Below, in pieces: positions 11,117 to 22,522 of a stretch of 64,000 bases of DNA. The DNA lies in the NCBI GenBank assembly GCA_031308135.1, contig JAHLJT010000631.1, positions 262,402,925-262,466,924 of the forward strand. The letters run 5' to 3'. The notes beneath the pieces were generated by a model. The model had not been told where the DNA came from. It did not search any database and saw only the letters and a list, made by a program, of their open reading frames with translations. Within the stretch, counting starts at the first letter, position 1, and each line of letters opens with the position of its first letter. The translations under genes and the position numbers were made by a program. The DNA is from Acheta domesticus (taxonomy: Eukaryota > Arthropoda > Insecta > Orthoptera > Gryllidae).

Positions 11117-11815
11117 GTTTCTCGCTAAGGAATAGAGAGAAAGTTGATGTAATGCTGCGCGGAAAAACGGCGAATTTTCAGCAGAAAAACTTGTATTACA
11201 GGGCCCTGAAAACGAAAAAGTAGATAAATTTAGTTGCTAAATTTAGAAAAAAAATTCTCTATCACGTAGTGTAGCTAGAATTCATGTTTTGTGGGTACTT
11301 CATTCCGAAAAATCGAATGACTGCAAAATGTCCGTCCGTCTGTGAACAACGCTAGCGGCTAAGCTATTCAGCCGATTTTCTCCAAAATTGATGTTTTCCT
11401 ATCGATCAGGCTGATGTCGCGGCCCCTTGAATTTGAAACGGATATTTTAATTTTGGGTGTACTTTACACAAAGCCCTTGGGACGTTTTCAAATTTTCGAA
11501 AAAATGGCGCCATTTTTCATTAAATTTTATTGCTGAGAAGTGTGAAGAATTTTTACGAGAATAGTGCAAGTTTCATGTTCGTTGAACACCCTAATTTTTC
11601 GAAAACTTCATAAGTTCAAAATGTTTTCGGAATCTTTCTACAACTAAAATATTAAAGATAGAGATGTTTCCCTTAATGAAATCTATTCCTTAAAGATAAA
11701 TTCTAAAATAAGGTTAGAAATAATTTTTCGAAAATTTGAGCACTTTCGGGTAATTTTGCGTGACAATACGGGGGAGAAAGTACATGATTTTTTTAGCAGC
11801 ACTAGTTCATTCGTA
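11117..11815 (+). repeat. Repeat family B, long copy 1
   Basis: One of two long copies (with 43872-44555). It starts TTTCTCGCTAAGGAATAGAG and runs through AATGCTGCGC, GCTAAATTTAGAAAAAAA, ATTCATGTTTTGTGGGTAC and the GTCCGTCCGTCTGTGAAC block. It continues through GGCCCCTTGAATTTGAAAC, GATATTTTAATTTTGGG and TTTCTACAACTAA, and ends near TTAGCAGCACTAGTT. No ORF, no evident terminal inverted repeat, unclassified. Confidence 0.7.
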
Positions 11816-12306
11816 ATAACTTATACAGTACAGTGTGCCAGGGAAGTTTCTACGCCGTGGCACCATGCTTAAGAGAGTACTTTCAATAAAAATTACGTCG
11901 GTCTTAGGAGCTCCAAGCAACGCTCCATCGTCCGATGGGTAGCGAAGACGCAGCGGGGGAGGGGGGCGAGATAACGGCATTCATGAGACACTAGCACCTC
12001 ATCAATAAACGCATAGCCCACCTCTCCAATAACTTTTACTCAGACATCAACTCCACACCGTAGGGAATCCACTATAACCTGGCCTCATCATACATAATCG
12101 AACACGAATTCAAAACCGACACCCATTTGACGCCTTTTTAAACATATTCGCTGAAAATTGCTAACTATAGGTGCTTATTGTAGCTATCTTCTCCTTGATG
12201 TAGTAATAGTTATAGGATTATGAAATAATACTCAATAAAAACACAAAAAGATCGTTTTATTTAAGATAATCAATAGGTTTTCGAAAAAAAGTCTTTTTCA
12301 CATTAC
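11816..12306. other. Intergenic DNA
   Basis: Moderately AT-rich; no gene or classified repeat recognised. Confidence 0.45.
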
Positions 12307-12340
12307 GACGTTTCGCGTATGATTACGAGGATCCCCTCAT
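12307..12340 (-). ncRNA. Penelope/hammerhead-like motif (degenerate)
   Basis: The minus strand reads ATGAGGGGATCCTCG, then TAATCATACG, then CGAAACGTCG. This is the CTGAnGA-hairpin-GAAACGT layout seen also at 13.1, 55.6 and 34.2 kb. The CTGATGA core is not intact here, so ribozyme activity is unlikely. The motif type is known from terminal repeats of Penelope-like retroelements. Confidence 0.3.
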
Positions 12341-12638
12341 GTTTACATTTCTTTTAAAGTAAAAATGACAAAATTTTTATGAAAATATTGAATACAAATA
12401 TTAAACAACAAAAAACAGAGAATGAAAATCTTTGAATTTCGAGTTTAAGTGAGTTACGTAGTAAGTACACAATATAAATTACATGAGACAGAATTTACCA
12501 AAATAATATTAAACAAGCACATATCTTCTAATAACAAATGCAAATGTTTTTAAATGAAATGACATTCAAACAAACTATGTTCTCATGGTATAAAACAGGC
12601 AAAGTTCCCATTGTAAGAGAAAACATCCTCATAGTAAG

Positions 12639-12675
<37 letters not shown>

Positions 12676-12676
12676 G
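12639..12676. repeat. (GA)n microsatellite
   Basis: About 38 bp of GA dinucleotides with one AA interruption. It makes the low-complexity frames around it spurious. Confidence 0.9.
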
Positions 12677-13119
12677 CAAGTCTGGGCAGAAAGGGACCCG
12701 ACCAACATAAAAAACAAATGTTATTATTTTTAATATTAACAAGGAAAGACAGTAAAAAACGAGAAGTGTGGAAGGGTGAAAGAACAGATCTAAACATAAA
12801 TACAAAAATAAAATTGCAAATCCAAACAGAAATTTTATAAATTTTATTTTAATTTAGAAAGAACATACATGTTAGCAAAAAGATTACAATAACTTATTTT
12901 TTATATCATTAATTCCACGTTAGAATCTTATCTTTTCACTGCTTTCACACGGCGTCGAAACTAAAGGGGGAGAAGCGGCGGTGGCGGCAGCCCCAGACGC
13001 GACGCGGGGTGGACAGGCTTTCGCAGCGCGCGTTATTTCCACATTATTCTGTGGAATATTTAGAACGTGTTCGTGTGGAAAACCGGTGTAGTAAGAGTAT
13101 TTTTATTTGTTCCATAGCC

Positions 13120-13150
13120 CTGATGATGGAACAATCAAGTTTCGAAACGT
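13120..13150 (+). ncRNA. Hammerhead-ribozyme-like core
   Basis: CTGATGA at 13120-13126 is followed by one extra T and the hairpin GGAAC-AATCAA-GTTTC (13128-13143), five pairs including one G-U. GAAAC follows directly at 13144-13148. This reproduces the conserved hammerhead core (CUGAUGA, stem II, GAAA) apart from the extra base. A clear stem III with cleavage triplet is not visible downstream, so this may be a fossil from a Penelope-like element. Confidence 0.4.
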
Positions 13151-13729
13151 CCTTAAACTAATATATTCTAATTAATTGACCAACATTAACAACAATAACT
13201 ATTCTCATAAATGCAAGTTCTAATCGTGAATTAAAGATGTATACGATGATTGTGATCGTTTGTTAGACCGATCATTGATGTCTTAGCGTTTCACGATTTC
13301 TCTCATTCAGTTTCCTGAAAAACCCAGGACGCGGCAGACTGGTGCGATGGTCATGCGCATCATTAGTGATCATACAAAGACAAGAGTCGCGCGACTTTGG
13401 GTGTACTAGTTACCAGTATATCATAAGTATTCCTATCAAATGAGCAAAATATTTTCTTTTCATTATGAGCAATGAGCAATAAATTTTCTTTTTCTATTAA
13501 TCTTGATCAAGAACGTTTTGCTCAAAATAAACTTTCTACTTGAATTCAGTGAAACTTCACAGTATTCATATTAGTTTAGGAAAACGAGAGAATGAGGCTA
13601 TTCTTCAGAGTGTAGGAACGCCGATATAATGTATTCACTCCATTACCCACTCTCGCTCTCGATGCAACCGGCGAGCACCATTCTGCGAAACAGCCTGTTG
13701 ATGAATTCCCGCGGAGCGTGGGAAAAGTC
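13151..13729. other. Intergenic DNA
   Basis: No gene or repeat recognised. Confidence 0.4.
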
Positions 13730-13832
13730 AAATTAATCAAAAGGCAGGAGGCGTGGCGCGGCGGGGCTCCAGCGGCACCAAGGCGCCCACTAGTGCGGTA
13801 GGCGTGCAAAGCGGCGCGGGGCGGGACTAGCA
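13730..13832. promoter_or_regulatory. Small CpG-rich block
   Basis: About 100 bp with many CpG dinucleotides (GGCGTGGCGCGGCGGGGCTC and similar) immediately left of a family-B copy. No promoter element stands out. Confidence 0.2.
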
Positions 13833-13869
13833 ATTTCGAAGAAAATTAACTCAACACATTAGGCGCTAG

Positions 13870-14150
13870 CGTTGACCATAGACGGACGGACGGAAGGACG
13901 GCGGACGGACGGACGGACAAAGGGACTGGCGAACGGACGAACGGGTAGATGGACGTTTTGAAGTCAATCGAGTTTTCGGTATCAAGAACCATCAAAACAT
14001 GGATTCTGCTTACGCCACGAGTTAGAGAATTTTTTTCTAAATTTAGCACCAAGAGTTATCCATTTTTTCGTTACCAGAGCCTGACACCGAGTTTTTCTGG
14101 CGAAAATTCCTCGTTTTCTGGCGCACGATTACATAACTTTCTCTTCTTAC
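13870..14150 (-). repeat. Repeat family B, 5' part, inverted copy
   Basis: Reverse complement of the family-B start. Read on the minus strand it gives GAGAAAGTTATGTAATCGTG, GCTAAATTTAGAAAAAAATT, ATCCATGTTTTGATGGTTC and then the GTCCGTCCGTC block. That block has expanded into a (GGAC)n/(GTCC)n tetranucleotide run at 13881-13918. Confidence 0.65.
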
Positions 14151-14289
14151 GAAGTATTCGTAAGGCGATAAAGTAAAAGAGTTCCAAAACATCAGCTCTT
14201 AAGAAGCGTCGTGGACAATTTTTTAAAAGTTTTTATTTTTTCATACTTTGCGCTTTAAATTAATGCAATAATTTAAGCAATAATAATAA

Positions 14290-14530
14290 ATTAAAAAGTT
14301 TTTAAAAAATCGTTAATTTTATATTTTGAAATTTCTTCTCATATGTGTAAAATTATCGTAAAAATGTGGTTCTAGTTCCATTTTCGGCCAACTCTTCATA
14401 TTTTCTAAACTTCCAAAACTTTTATAATTCGAAATTACGAAATTTAACATAGAGATTTGTTTCTCAAACGAAATCTGTACTAAAAACAGCTTATGGAAAA
14501 AGTCATGTATGTATATTTTTAAAGCAGTAG
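14290..14530 (+). repeat. Repeat family B, 3' fragment
   Basis: Diverged match to the ATAGAGATTTGTTTCTC and AAATCTGT blocks of family B, in plus orientation and so opposed to the inverted copy just upstream. Confidence 0.4.
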
Positions 14531-14584
14531 TTTCCCCGTAATTTTTGATTGAAGATAATGCAAATGATAGAAAGAAAATGTTCT

Positions 14585-14708
14585 GAAAACCTGCAGGGCG
14601 GCACGGGGGTGAGCGGCGCGGGGGGGGGGGAAGGGGTGTGGTTGGCGCGGGGCGGGGAGGTGGCGGGGCGAGGAGCGCCGCTGCTCCCGTCGCGCTCCAC
14701 GTGCGTCG

Positions 14709-14741
<33 letters not shown>

Positions 14742-14840
14742 GCGGTTTCTCTTTGGAAGGCGCTGCACGGAGCGTCCGCCTCCGCTCCCGCTCTGCGCTC
14801 TTCTCCGATGCGTAACAATGCACTCTCCAAGAGGACGCTA
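14585..14840. promoter_or_regulatory. CpG island with (GCC)n run
   Basis: About 250 bp of very GC-rich DNA with a (CCG)n/(ACG)n tract at about 14709-14741. It opens many alanine/arginine-rich frames on both strands, none protein-like. Possible promoter; no exon structure seen. Confidence 0.3.
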
Positions 14841-14959
14841 ATTTAACTATGAACAGACCTGTTCTATCCGTCTAACTAACAATCATTCGAAAAATAAAAG
14901 ATGTTGGCGAGTTTTAAGAATTCTTACCCAATTATTTAGGTTCAATCAAACGTCATAAC

Positions 14960-16250
14960 TAGACCTCGCAATTTTAGGCACAAAATAGTGATGATTAGGC
15001 ACATAATGTAGGTAACAAAATTATGAAACTAGGCACTGTTATGCTTCAAAAGTGACTTTTTAGGCACTTACAATACATTGCAAAATGATTAAATCATGCA
15101 TTTAAAAATCATTAATAGGTGTATATTTTAATAAAATGTCATTTTCTCTTCCCACTTTACGACAATGCCTTTTAGCATAGAAATTGATTATTTTGTTATG
15201 ATAAAAGAGCCCATTTGTATGTGTCATTTTTGCTGTTTTCGTCAATTTCGACAAATAAGTGATAATTTACGTTTTCCTGTCATTTTAAAGCTTTTTTCAC
15301 TCATTTCATCGATTTTAATATCTTTTTAATGGTAATTGCTTCAAATAATATTTACGACAAGCAACAAATGTTCTCCACAAAATTCCTGAGTAGCCTGTTG
15401 GATTTCTTCGCTCAGACATTGTAATATCTGCCGTTGTGAGTGTGCAATCTAAAGTTCCTGTCACGCCCATCAGCGCCATTGTCGGTTCAGCCGATTTCGG
15501 GATAAATAAAGACAGATTTCCTGGTAAAGTACAGACCAAAGCAAAATCACAATCACTCACAAAATAATTCATTGATCACAAAAGGATTCTTTCAAGTATT
15601 TTTATTCAGGAAAGTCAACTACTATTTTTACACGTATGAGAGTGACTACAAGCAAATTATTATTTTAATAATTCACGTTCATAATTAGCAGCACAGTATA
15701 CAATCAAAATTCGAAATGAACTACACTCACAGAGAGAAGAAAACTCAAAATGATCCTTTTTACTTTCTAAGAGTTCAATACTTGGGCCTATTTTGTAAGA
15801 TTCGGCCTTCCGACAGTAGACTTTTGCTAGACCTATGGCTTTCTTCGTCTCGATTGCGTAGATGACGCGATAAACCTCAACCTGTCAACTGCGCAGCTGC
15901 ACAGGGAATGAGTGCAATGGCCTAAGAAGTGCGCACTGATCCGAGACGAGCGTGAAACATCCTCTTTGTATTGATGTGCAGAGCTCGTTCAGTTCGGTTT
16001 GTTGGGTGAGAGATTTCGCTGCTTAGTCGATTGCGACTTTAACTATCAGGAAATAATCACGTTTAGTAAAATTTGGGAAAGTATTTGCGTTTCCGTATAA
16101 CAAATTTTTAAAAATCAGTATTCAAAATATGATATTTCTTCAAAATTACTTGTTTTAGGCAAAACAATATTAAAATAGGCAATAACGGCCCTTTTAGAAC
16201 ATTTTAGACACTATTACACGCTTTCAATAGATCTATTCTTTCATGAGACG
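14960..16250. other. Stretch edged by TAGGCA motifs, possibly a decayed transposon
   Basis: Repeated TTAGGCAC/TAGGCA motifs occur at both margins (14970-15070 and 16150-16215). The interior has a minus-strand frame at 15572-15315 (contains TMALMGVTGTLDCTLTTADI) with no domain I can name. The symmetry suggests an old element, but ends and coding capacity are not resolved. Confidence 0.2.
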
Positions 16251-17814
16251 TAAACATCTGCTATTATTTTCCACGACCTCGTAAAGGAACTAAACAGGCA
16301 TTTCCTAAAATACGAGGTCAAGTGATGACACCCATTTCATATTCTCTATCATAGTTTTGTGAAGATGTCGTTTTCACTGTTGATAGTACGGACAGGGGTT
16401 GTAGAGGAACATAGTTTTGTTGTCCAATTTATTACGAAGCTAGATGGTTATTTTCTTGGTTTGCATGGAAACATTCGAGTATATTCAGTTTCGTCTTCTC
16501 AAAAATGGGTAAAAATTCGATTTAAAATATGTGTATCCTGAAAATGCTAATTTTACCATACAATTAAAGAATCTTTGTCTCAAAAATATTGAAAAACTCA
16601 TCAGAGTTGTATGTATGTATGTACGTTGTTTTCGGTAGATCTGCCGGACCCAGAAACTACATTAAAAAATTGTAATGTGGCCATTTATTCAAGAAATAGT
16701 TTTATGAAATTCTATTATTGCGAAAGTAAAATGTATCTATAAACCATTAATGTACAAAAAAATCTAAAGATCTAAAATACGTATTTTCATAAAGGAGTGG
16801 TGATTGTGATTTTTCCCATTTTGTGCAGCTAGAATTCTTTCTTGAGAACTCAAACGTTTCTAAAACATTAAATACTGTAAAAAATTTTACACAAAGCAAT
16901 TAAATATTATCATATTAATTCATATTAATTATATTTTATAAACAAATTATTTATTTTTATTCGCTACTGTACAAATATATTTATTTGTATACTAATTCAG
17001 TTGAAAAATCATCAGTCCTTAATATTCGTCTATTACTAACTACGAACATGTCTTGCTGTTGGTAGGAGTAGTAACCATTCACTTCAAAGCACATTGGAAA
17101 ATCAGAACTATTCCACAAACTGATGAAGTTTTGCACGTATTCTTCGCGAAAGATACGTACAAGGGGTAGATTAGAACGCGAATGCAAATGGCCAGCGCAG
17201 CCGGCATTCGTAGCTGTGAGGTATGCCAAGCACACACTTCTTACGTGGTGTGTTATGAGACATGAGCGCACTGACGCATTTCTCTTCTTGGCCGCCAAGC
17301 GCAACCAGAACTAAAAAGTCGTGTGATGGTTCTGTGCTTTCTTCCACAAAGGCGTCAGTAGTTTTTTACAAAACAGTCTGATGGTGTAGGCATGATAACA
17401 CAGATACGATAAAAGAGAAATTTTAACGTGTAAAATGTAAATGTCGCGACTAAAGAACAAACTATTCGTATGTATAATGTTAGGGGGGGGCATGGTTTAA
17501 TCGCACATTAGATAGACTGTGTTGATAAAGCTACTATGTGAATGACAATGAACGGATTATTAGAGACTTCATCGGGCTAATGTTGGTAGCACCCTCATGG
17601 CGCTGGCTAATGTAAGATGATTGTCCGAATGTGAAACATCTCTTGTGATCGCAAGAAGTATTGTCGCATTAAAAGGCTTTGGAAATAGTGTTGCACAGAC
17701 TCAAGGTTGTTTTGTGCAAGTCCCGAAGACCGTAGTCCGCAGCATTGTTGCCGCAACTCGAAAATGCGTCAACTGATGTGAACAGTGAGATTATGGTAGG
17801 TTAGGAGATATCGT
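16251..17814. other. Intergenic DNA
   Basis: No gene recognised. Near 17640-17760 a plus-strand frame reads SIVALKGFGNSVAQTQG and VVRSIVAATRK, faintly like a Tc1-type helix-turn-helix; too short to call. Confidence 0.35.
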
Positions 17815-18305
17815 TTATTGATTGATTAGTAATTCCGGGCGCGTCAACTGCCAAGGTTATTATTCCTTAAGTGTAGTGTATGTTTTATTGCTGGAGGTGG
17901 CATGATCTTTCTCCGCTGGTTGGGGATATTCGGCGCCGCGCTACCGTCGGCTAGCGGGGATCTCCCCAACCAGGTTATCACCCACCAAGGTGGCACCGCC
18001 CCAGCTGGGACAATTTCCAACACTAAGCTCCCGACCGGTCTTCCGGCATGTGTGGTAGTGAAGTACATGTGTGTGTAGGTGTGTAAGTAAAGGGTGAGGA
18101 TAGGACCAGGAAGAGGAATGAAAGATCGCGTGTGGTCCGTGGCCGTTCGTTATGGTACTGCTCTGTCATTTGCATGGTGTTGATCGGAAAACTACCGAAC
18201 TGAGCAGCCGGCCGCTAGACGAGGTATTGTCTAAATGTACATTTACACAATACCACTTGTACGGTCAGAGGCACTGCAGTGAAATCAATTGTTGCCCTGA
18301 ACTAC
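17815..18305 (-). mobile_element. SINE-A copy
   Basis: Starts with the tail (TTGATTGATTAGTAATTCCG), then GGCGCGTCAACTGCC, GGAGGTGGCATG, the reverse-complement body with ACCGGTCTTCCGG, GAGGAATGAAAGATCGCGTG and GAGCAGCCGGCCGCTAGA. It ends near GGTCAGAGGCACTGCAG. The tRNA-like head is eroded and a ~30-bp block around 18225-18255 is not SINE-like. Confidence 0.75.
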
Positions 18306-20839
18306 TTCTGTCGGTCTCACCATTGAAAGCACATGTAAGTGTGCACAGCTACTTGGATTAGGTGGCAAAAAACGAAGTAATGCGTGTGCTAAAGAAGATT
18401 GCAAGATGTAAATGGATATTTCCAAAACTCCCCATAGCGCTTCGAACAAAGTGTTAAATGCTAGTACAATTCCCGCCATGCTTTATGGGACTGAAGTCGG
18501 AGAAACAGATTTCACAGGAACTAAATTAATAATAATTTCCTGCTACAAATGAATTCTAGTGATGTCTCAAGCAAGTGCAAACAGCGACGTTCTATGGAAA
18601 TTCGTCTAGATAAGTTGAAAACCACAATGTCAACAGAGATACCTGAAATATTGTTGGGAAATTATTAAAAGGAAGTGAAATGAAATGTACGTTAGTGTTA
18701 CAACGAAACGGGAAAATCCAACCTAAGATTTGCTTAAAAACTAGCAGCGCGTTCCCAGGAATTCAGGGTAGTAGATCAAGGGTCGCACACGAAGGTTCAC
18801 ATGCTACTCGCTTCAGATAAAGAAAGCAGTCGAAAAGAATAGCATCCGAGAAATAGATTATGAGAAGAAATCAATCTCTAGAAGTATAGAAATCTACAGT
18901 AGGGGAATTGGGAGCGAAAAACGTATACGAGTATTGACATTCTAAATAATGAGAGAGTAAGTCTAGCATATGTCTTCTGCCATTAGGAGGAAATCTTCCT
19001 TTTCCCATGGCGTAAGAAAGGGGTAGGCATTCCTGTTATTGCCTTCCCATACTCTAATGGCGAAAGTGATTTACAAAATGTTTTTCCTATAATGAGAGAC
19101 GAAAAGGGTTCACTGGTTCCGTTTTGGCTTCATTTGTTCAACTTCAGACAAATATTAGAGAACTCATTGCAAATTATAGTAATTGCCCTACTATCAATGC
19201 ATTCCACTATGTACACTCTATAGAAACTGTATATGTGAAATATTAAAGAACTGATATAATATTTGAAGCAATTGTCTGAATTTCAAAAGAAATCTTTCTA
19301 TGATTATTTCTCAAAACTATACGTATAAATACCAAGATTAATTTCGAACTATTTTTTATACATTAAATTTAGATTTTATTATTTACCAAGATTCTTCTTT
19401 TCTAAATAACGAAAGATAACCAATAAGATACAATTTCACTGACAGAAAATACAATATACAACCATCAAGATATAGATATTATCAGAAACTATACGCAATA
19501 AACAGCGGCGTAAAGTAATAAGTTACAGCTTCCTATTTTGATAATACATTTATAAGAGAAATGACAAATCTTTTATGAACTTTTAATTTCAATTACTCGT
19601 ATCTCTCATTCCGTTACATTTCTAATTCAATTAAAATGTCTGCTATTATCGAAAACTACGCCTATTACTGAAGCGGAAAAATGCATTTCCTTACGCGACG
19701 TTTCTTAGAAATGCCTCATTACAATCCTATCACATTCATATGCCCTTTCGCTGTAAGTTCCCAGTTCACGATGAGGTGAAGTCACGGAGAGGTGCACAAT
19801 CAGAACTCAAGTCACGTACCGGCGACACGTGTCAGCGTGGAAGGAACGTGACTATTACCTCGGTACAGCTCCTCCCAAAGCGATGGAAACAGTTTCAAAT
19901 CTTCCTCCGATTGCGAAGATCTGCCTGTGTGTAACCTTGGGGATTCTCAGAAAATCGCATACTACTGTAAATGACCCGAAATCACAATCTTCCTAAATGA
20001 AAGTAATGAAATTACTCTAGGAGTTACTAAATGTTTCAGCATGGCATGAATTTAATCAGTAATTTGTTGAATGTGAGAAGTATTTGAACTCGTGTATCCT
20101 GAGTAAAAATTTCAAATTTGGCTTGGCTTGTGGTTTCCTCTAGAATGCTGTTGGCAATAGAATCACTATGGAGGAATTTTTATTAGAATTTCTCGTGGGT
20201 AATCTCATATTTCTCTGTTCAAAGATTTCTACTAAATTTCAGCTTTTAAACCTACATACTATATAAAATAAAAGTCAAACATATTCTCTTCTTGTGAAAT
20301 GTTATCAATCGTTAAGTCAATGCAATTTTTCGCAAAAGCTAGCATATTTTAAAAGTCATGTTTTGGTCAAAAAGTGTACTTAACAGTGCAATTAATCTCG
20401 TATACATTCCTCTGCATAATTTGAATAACATTTCCCTCTTCTTGGAACAAAAATAGCAGAATAGTTTTACTACTTAATATTTTAAATACAATAATGTTTA
20501 TTTTTTACAGTTACATTGTTGTATTTTATTACCTTCGATACGGATCTCGATGTACAATGCATAACGTACCTGGATTGAGAGGATCGTGGTAACGAGGGAA
20601 GTATGAAAACCGTTGAATGATGCTACATGTTCTCTTATGTAGGGAATTACGAAAGGGAATTATGGAAGGGAAATATGAACATACAAACCGAGTCAAGTTA
20701 ACATCTAATTAATTAGCAAATAATAAAATGTGAATCATTAATATTTTGTATATGTTTATATTATGTACCAGTCAGAATGTAAAGTCACTTCACTTAAATC
20801 ATTCAACCTCGGACATTTCCAAGTATTGCACAGGACTTC
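18306..20839. other. AT-rich intergenic DNA
   Basis: About 2.5 kb without a recognisable gene, RNA or element; only short frames without domains. Confidence 0.45.
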
Positions 20840-21839
20840 CTCACCGTGACAAAAAAAGTCCGGAGATGCAGCGTAGGATCGCAAACAATGGGAGGATGCC
20901 GTCTTGCACGAGTCCGCCACCTGTTGAACGTCCGTCCGCCGACCTCGCTTGAATCGGCGCAGGTCGTTAACACGCGGAGCGACGATGATATAAGACACTA
21001 CCACAATATCTCTCATTTGCAAGCGCTGTGGCCGCGACGCAACCCCGTGGAGGTCGACTTTCGCCCGCTGCTGCTCGTTTGTTCGCCCGCCGCAACGACA
21101 TACGTTACCGCGAGCAGCGCGTGCGGGAGATGGGCCGCTTAGCGAAAGAAGGGAAGAGCGGAGAAAGTGCAGATACGCGGGGGCGGGGGCGGGGCTGGGG
21201 AGGGGCGGGCGAGCGGGAGGAGGAGGAGGAGGTGGGGATTGCGCCGGGAGGGGAGTGGGAGAGTGGCCGCGGCGTATTCGTTTTCATTGAAGCCAGCGAA
21301 GCTCAGTCGGACCTTCGCTGCCGCCGCCCGCACTCACGTGCTTCCGTTCCGAGGGACCCAGTTCGAACCCCGGCGGCGCGCGCATGACACGACGCCTCGC
21401 AACAGAGTAAGTACGAAGACCTCACCGACCCTCCTTTGTTTCCGTCACGTTGTGTTGGACAAATACTCGGTTGTTTAGAAGACGATCACAGCATGTATTG
21501 GCGAGAGTGAACTGTAGCAAAAAGCAGTGTATCGCCGTGGAAGAAGTGAACTGTGACGGAGAACAGGAGAGATTTTTTCTCTAGTTTTTACGATCGTCTA
21601 CAATATTATGAGGGAGAGATTCTTCTAACGTGTGCATTCAGTGATCGAGTGATACAGCGGGCGTAGCTGCAGCGCGCAGGAGCACCCCGTGGCCTGGATT
21701 CGTGACCACCCTGTGGAAAGAAGAAAGAAACTCTGCCTACGCCACACGAGAGAAAATGCTAGTCGATGCATTCTTCGAACGCGTATAGGAGCACACTCCG
21801 TTTCATTACCCGCAGAACCGGTTAGAAATTCTTGTGTCC

Positions 21840-22073
21840 ATGTATATCATCGCTGGAAGGAAATCGCACAAGAAGCTGCGACTGTCAAAGTTGCGCATCC
21901 TCCGCTCCAACTTGTTTCTGACGAGTCGCAGAAAATTCACGATCGCCCTCTCCAAGAAGAAAGGCGAGCTGCAAGGCGTCGTGCAGGGCACGTACAAGGT
22001 GCTGGACTCGACGGAGTTGCGCTCGCCCTTCCCGTCGACGAGGCGGCCGGCGGGCCAGCGCCAGCGGCGGTAG
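21840..22073 (+). CDS. Candidate first coding segment, basic protein, unidentified
   Basis: An ATG frame of 77 codons opening MYIIAGRKSHKKLRLSKLRI and containing SKKKGELQGVVQGTYKVLDS. Third positions are strongly G/C (many CTG, CTC, GTG, TCG, ACG, AAG), as expected of real coding DNA inside a CpG island. It ends at TAG (22071-22073), but the same frame is otherwise open to the hydrophobic exon at 22.4-22.5 kb, so the TAG may be a true end, lie in an intron (a GTAGCA is present there) or be a sequence error. The region around the ATG is not a strong Kozak match. I do not recognise the family. The opposite strand is also open here, so frame choice is uncertain. Confidence 0.3.
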   Translation: MYIIAGRKSHKKLRLSKLRILRSNLFLTSRRKFTIALSKKKGELQGVVQGTYKVLDSTELRSPFPSTRRPAGQRQRR

Positions 22074-22200
22074 CAGGGTTCGACCCCCGCGCGCGGCCCC
22101 GCCCCCACGGTGCGAACTCTCCGGCCGCAAGACGGCGCCTCCGCCGGGCCCCGCCCCCCGCGCCCCCGCCACCCCCGCCACCCCCGTCCCCACGGGGCAG

Positions 22201-22505
22201 GCGGCGGCCACGGCGGCGGCGGCAGCGGCGGCCACGCACGAGGAAGGCTGGAGCGCGGGCCTGCAGCGCGCCATCGCGGAGCGGCTGGCGTCGGGGCGGC
22301 TGAGGGTGCGGGGCGCGGCGGCCGGGGCGGGGGTGGGCGTGGCGCCCCGCCGCAGCCGCCCGCCGCTGCACGCCCTGGAGCTGGGCGCGGCGCGGTGACC
22401 GCCGCCCGCCCACGCCCGCCCACGCCCACGCCCACGCTGCTCGCGGCGGCCGCGGGCCTCCTGCTGCTGCTGCTGCTGTTCGGGGCGGCCGCCGCCGTCA
22501 TGGGT
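22201..22505 (+). CDS. Candidate exon with membrane segment and splice donor
   Basis: After a CAG at 22198-22200 the frame reads an Ala/Thr run and then THEEGWSAGLQRAIAERLAS and PPLHALELGAAR, before TGA at about 22396. One frame over (continuous with 21840-22070 apart from its TAG), 22430-22505 reads TLLAAAAGLLLLLLLFGAAA and VMG, a plausible ~20-residue membrane or signal-anchor segment. This is followed directly by the consensus donor GTGAGT at 22506-22511. Codons in both segments are nearly all G/C-ending. The frame switch could be an assembly indel in GC-rich DNA or an unrecognised intron. A type II membrane protein is a reasonable guess; family unknown. Confidence 0.3.
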
Positions 22506-22522
22506 GAGTTGACAACACAGGC

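Larger units (their letters stand above)
20840..22506 (+). promoter_or_regulatory. Large CpG island, best candidate host promoter and first exons
   Basis: The longest non-repetitive CpG-dense block in the window. Promoter-like items: an E-box CACGTG with a TTCCG ETS-type core near 21337-21348, and matches to the arthropod initiator TCAGT at 21303-21307 and 21638-21642. A consensus donor GA|GTAAGT lies near 21405. Downstream are a GC3-rich frame (21840-22073) and a hydrophobic exon ending at a donor (22506). Orientation plus is inferred from the donors and the hydrophobic exon. No TATA box seen. Confidence 0.45.

Noticed and set aside
14503..14841. Ala/Arg/Pro-rich frames in the CpG island
   Set aside because: Compositional; open on both strands with trinucleotide runs and no protein-like signal.
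14960..16250. hAT-type transposon
   Set aside because: TAGGCA motifs flank the region, but no transposase domain or matching terminal repeats could be shown.
17640..17760. Tc1-type helix-turn-helix peptide
   Set aside because: Similarity is weak and limited to about 40 residues with no other transposase parts.
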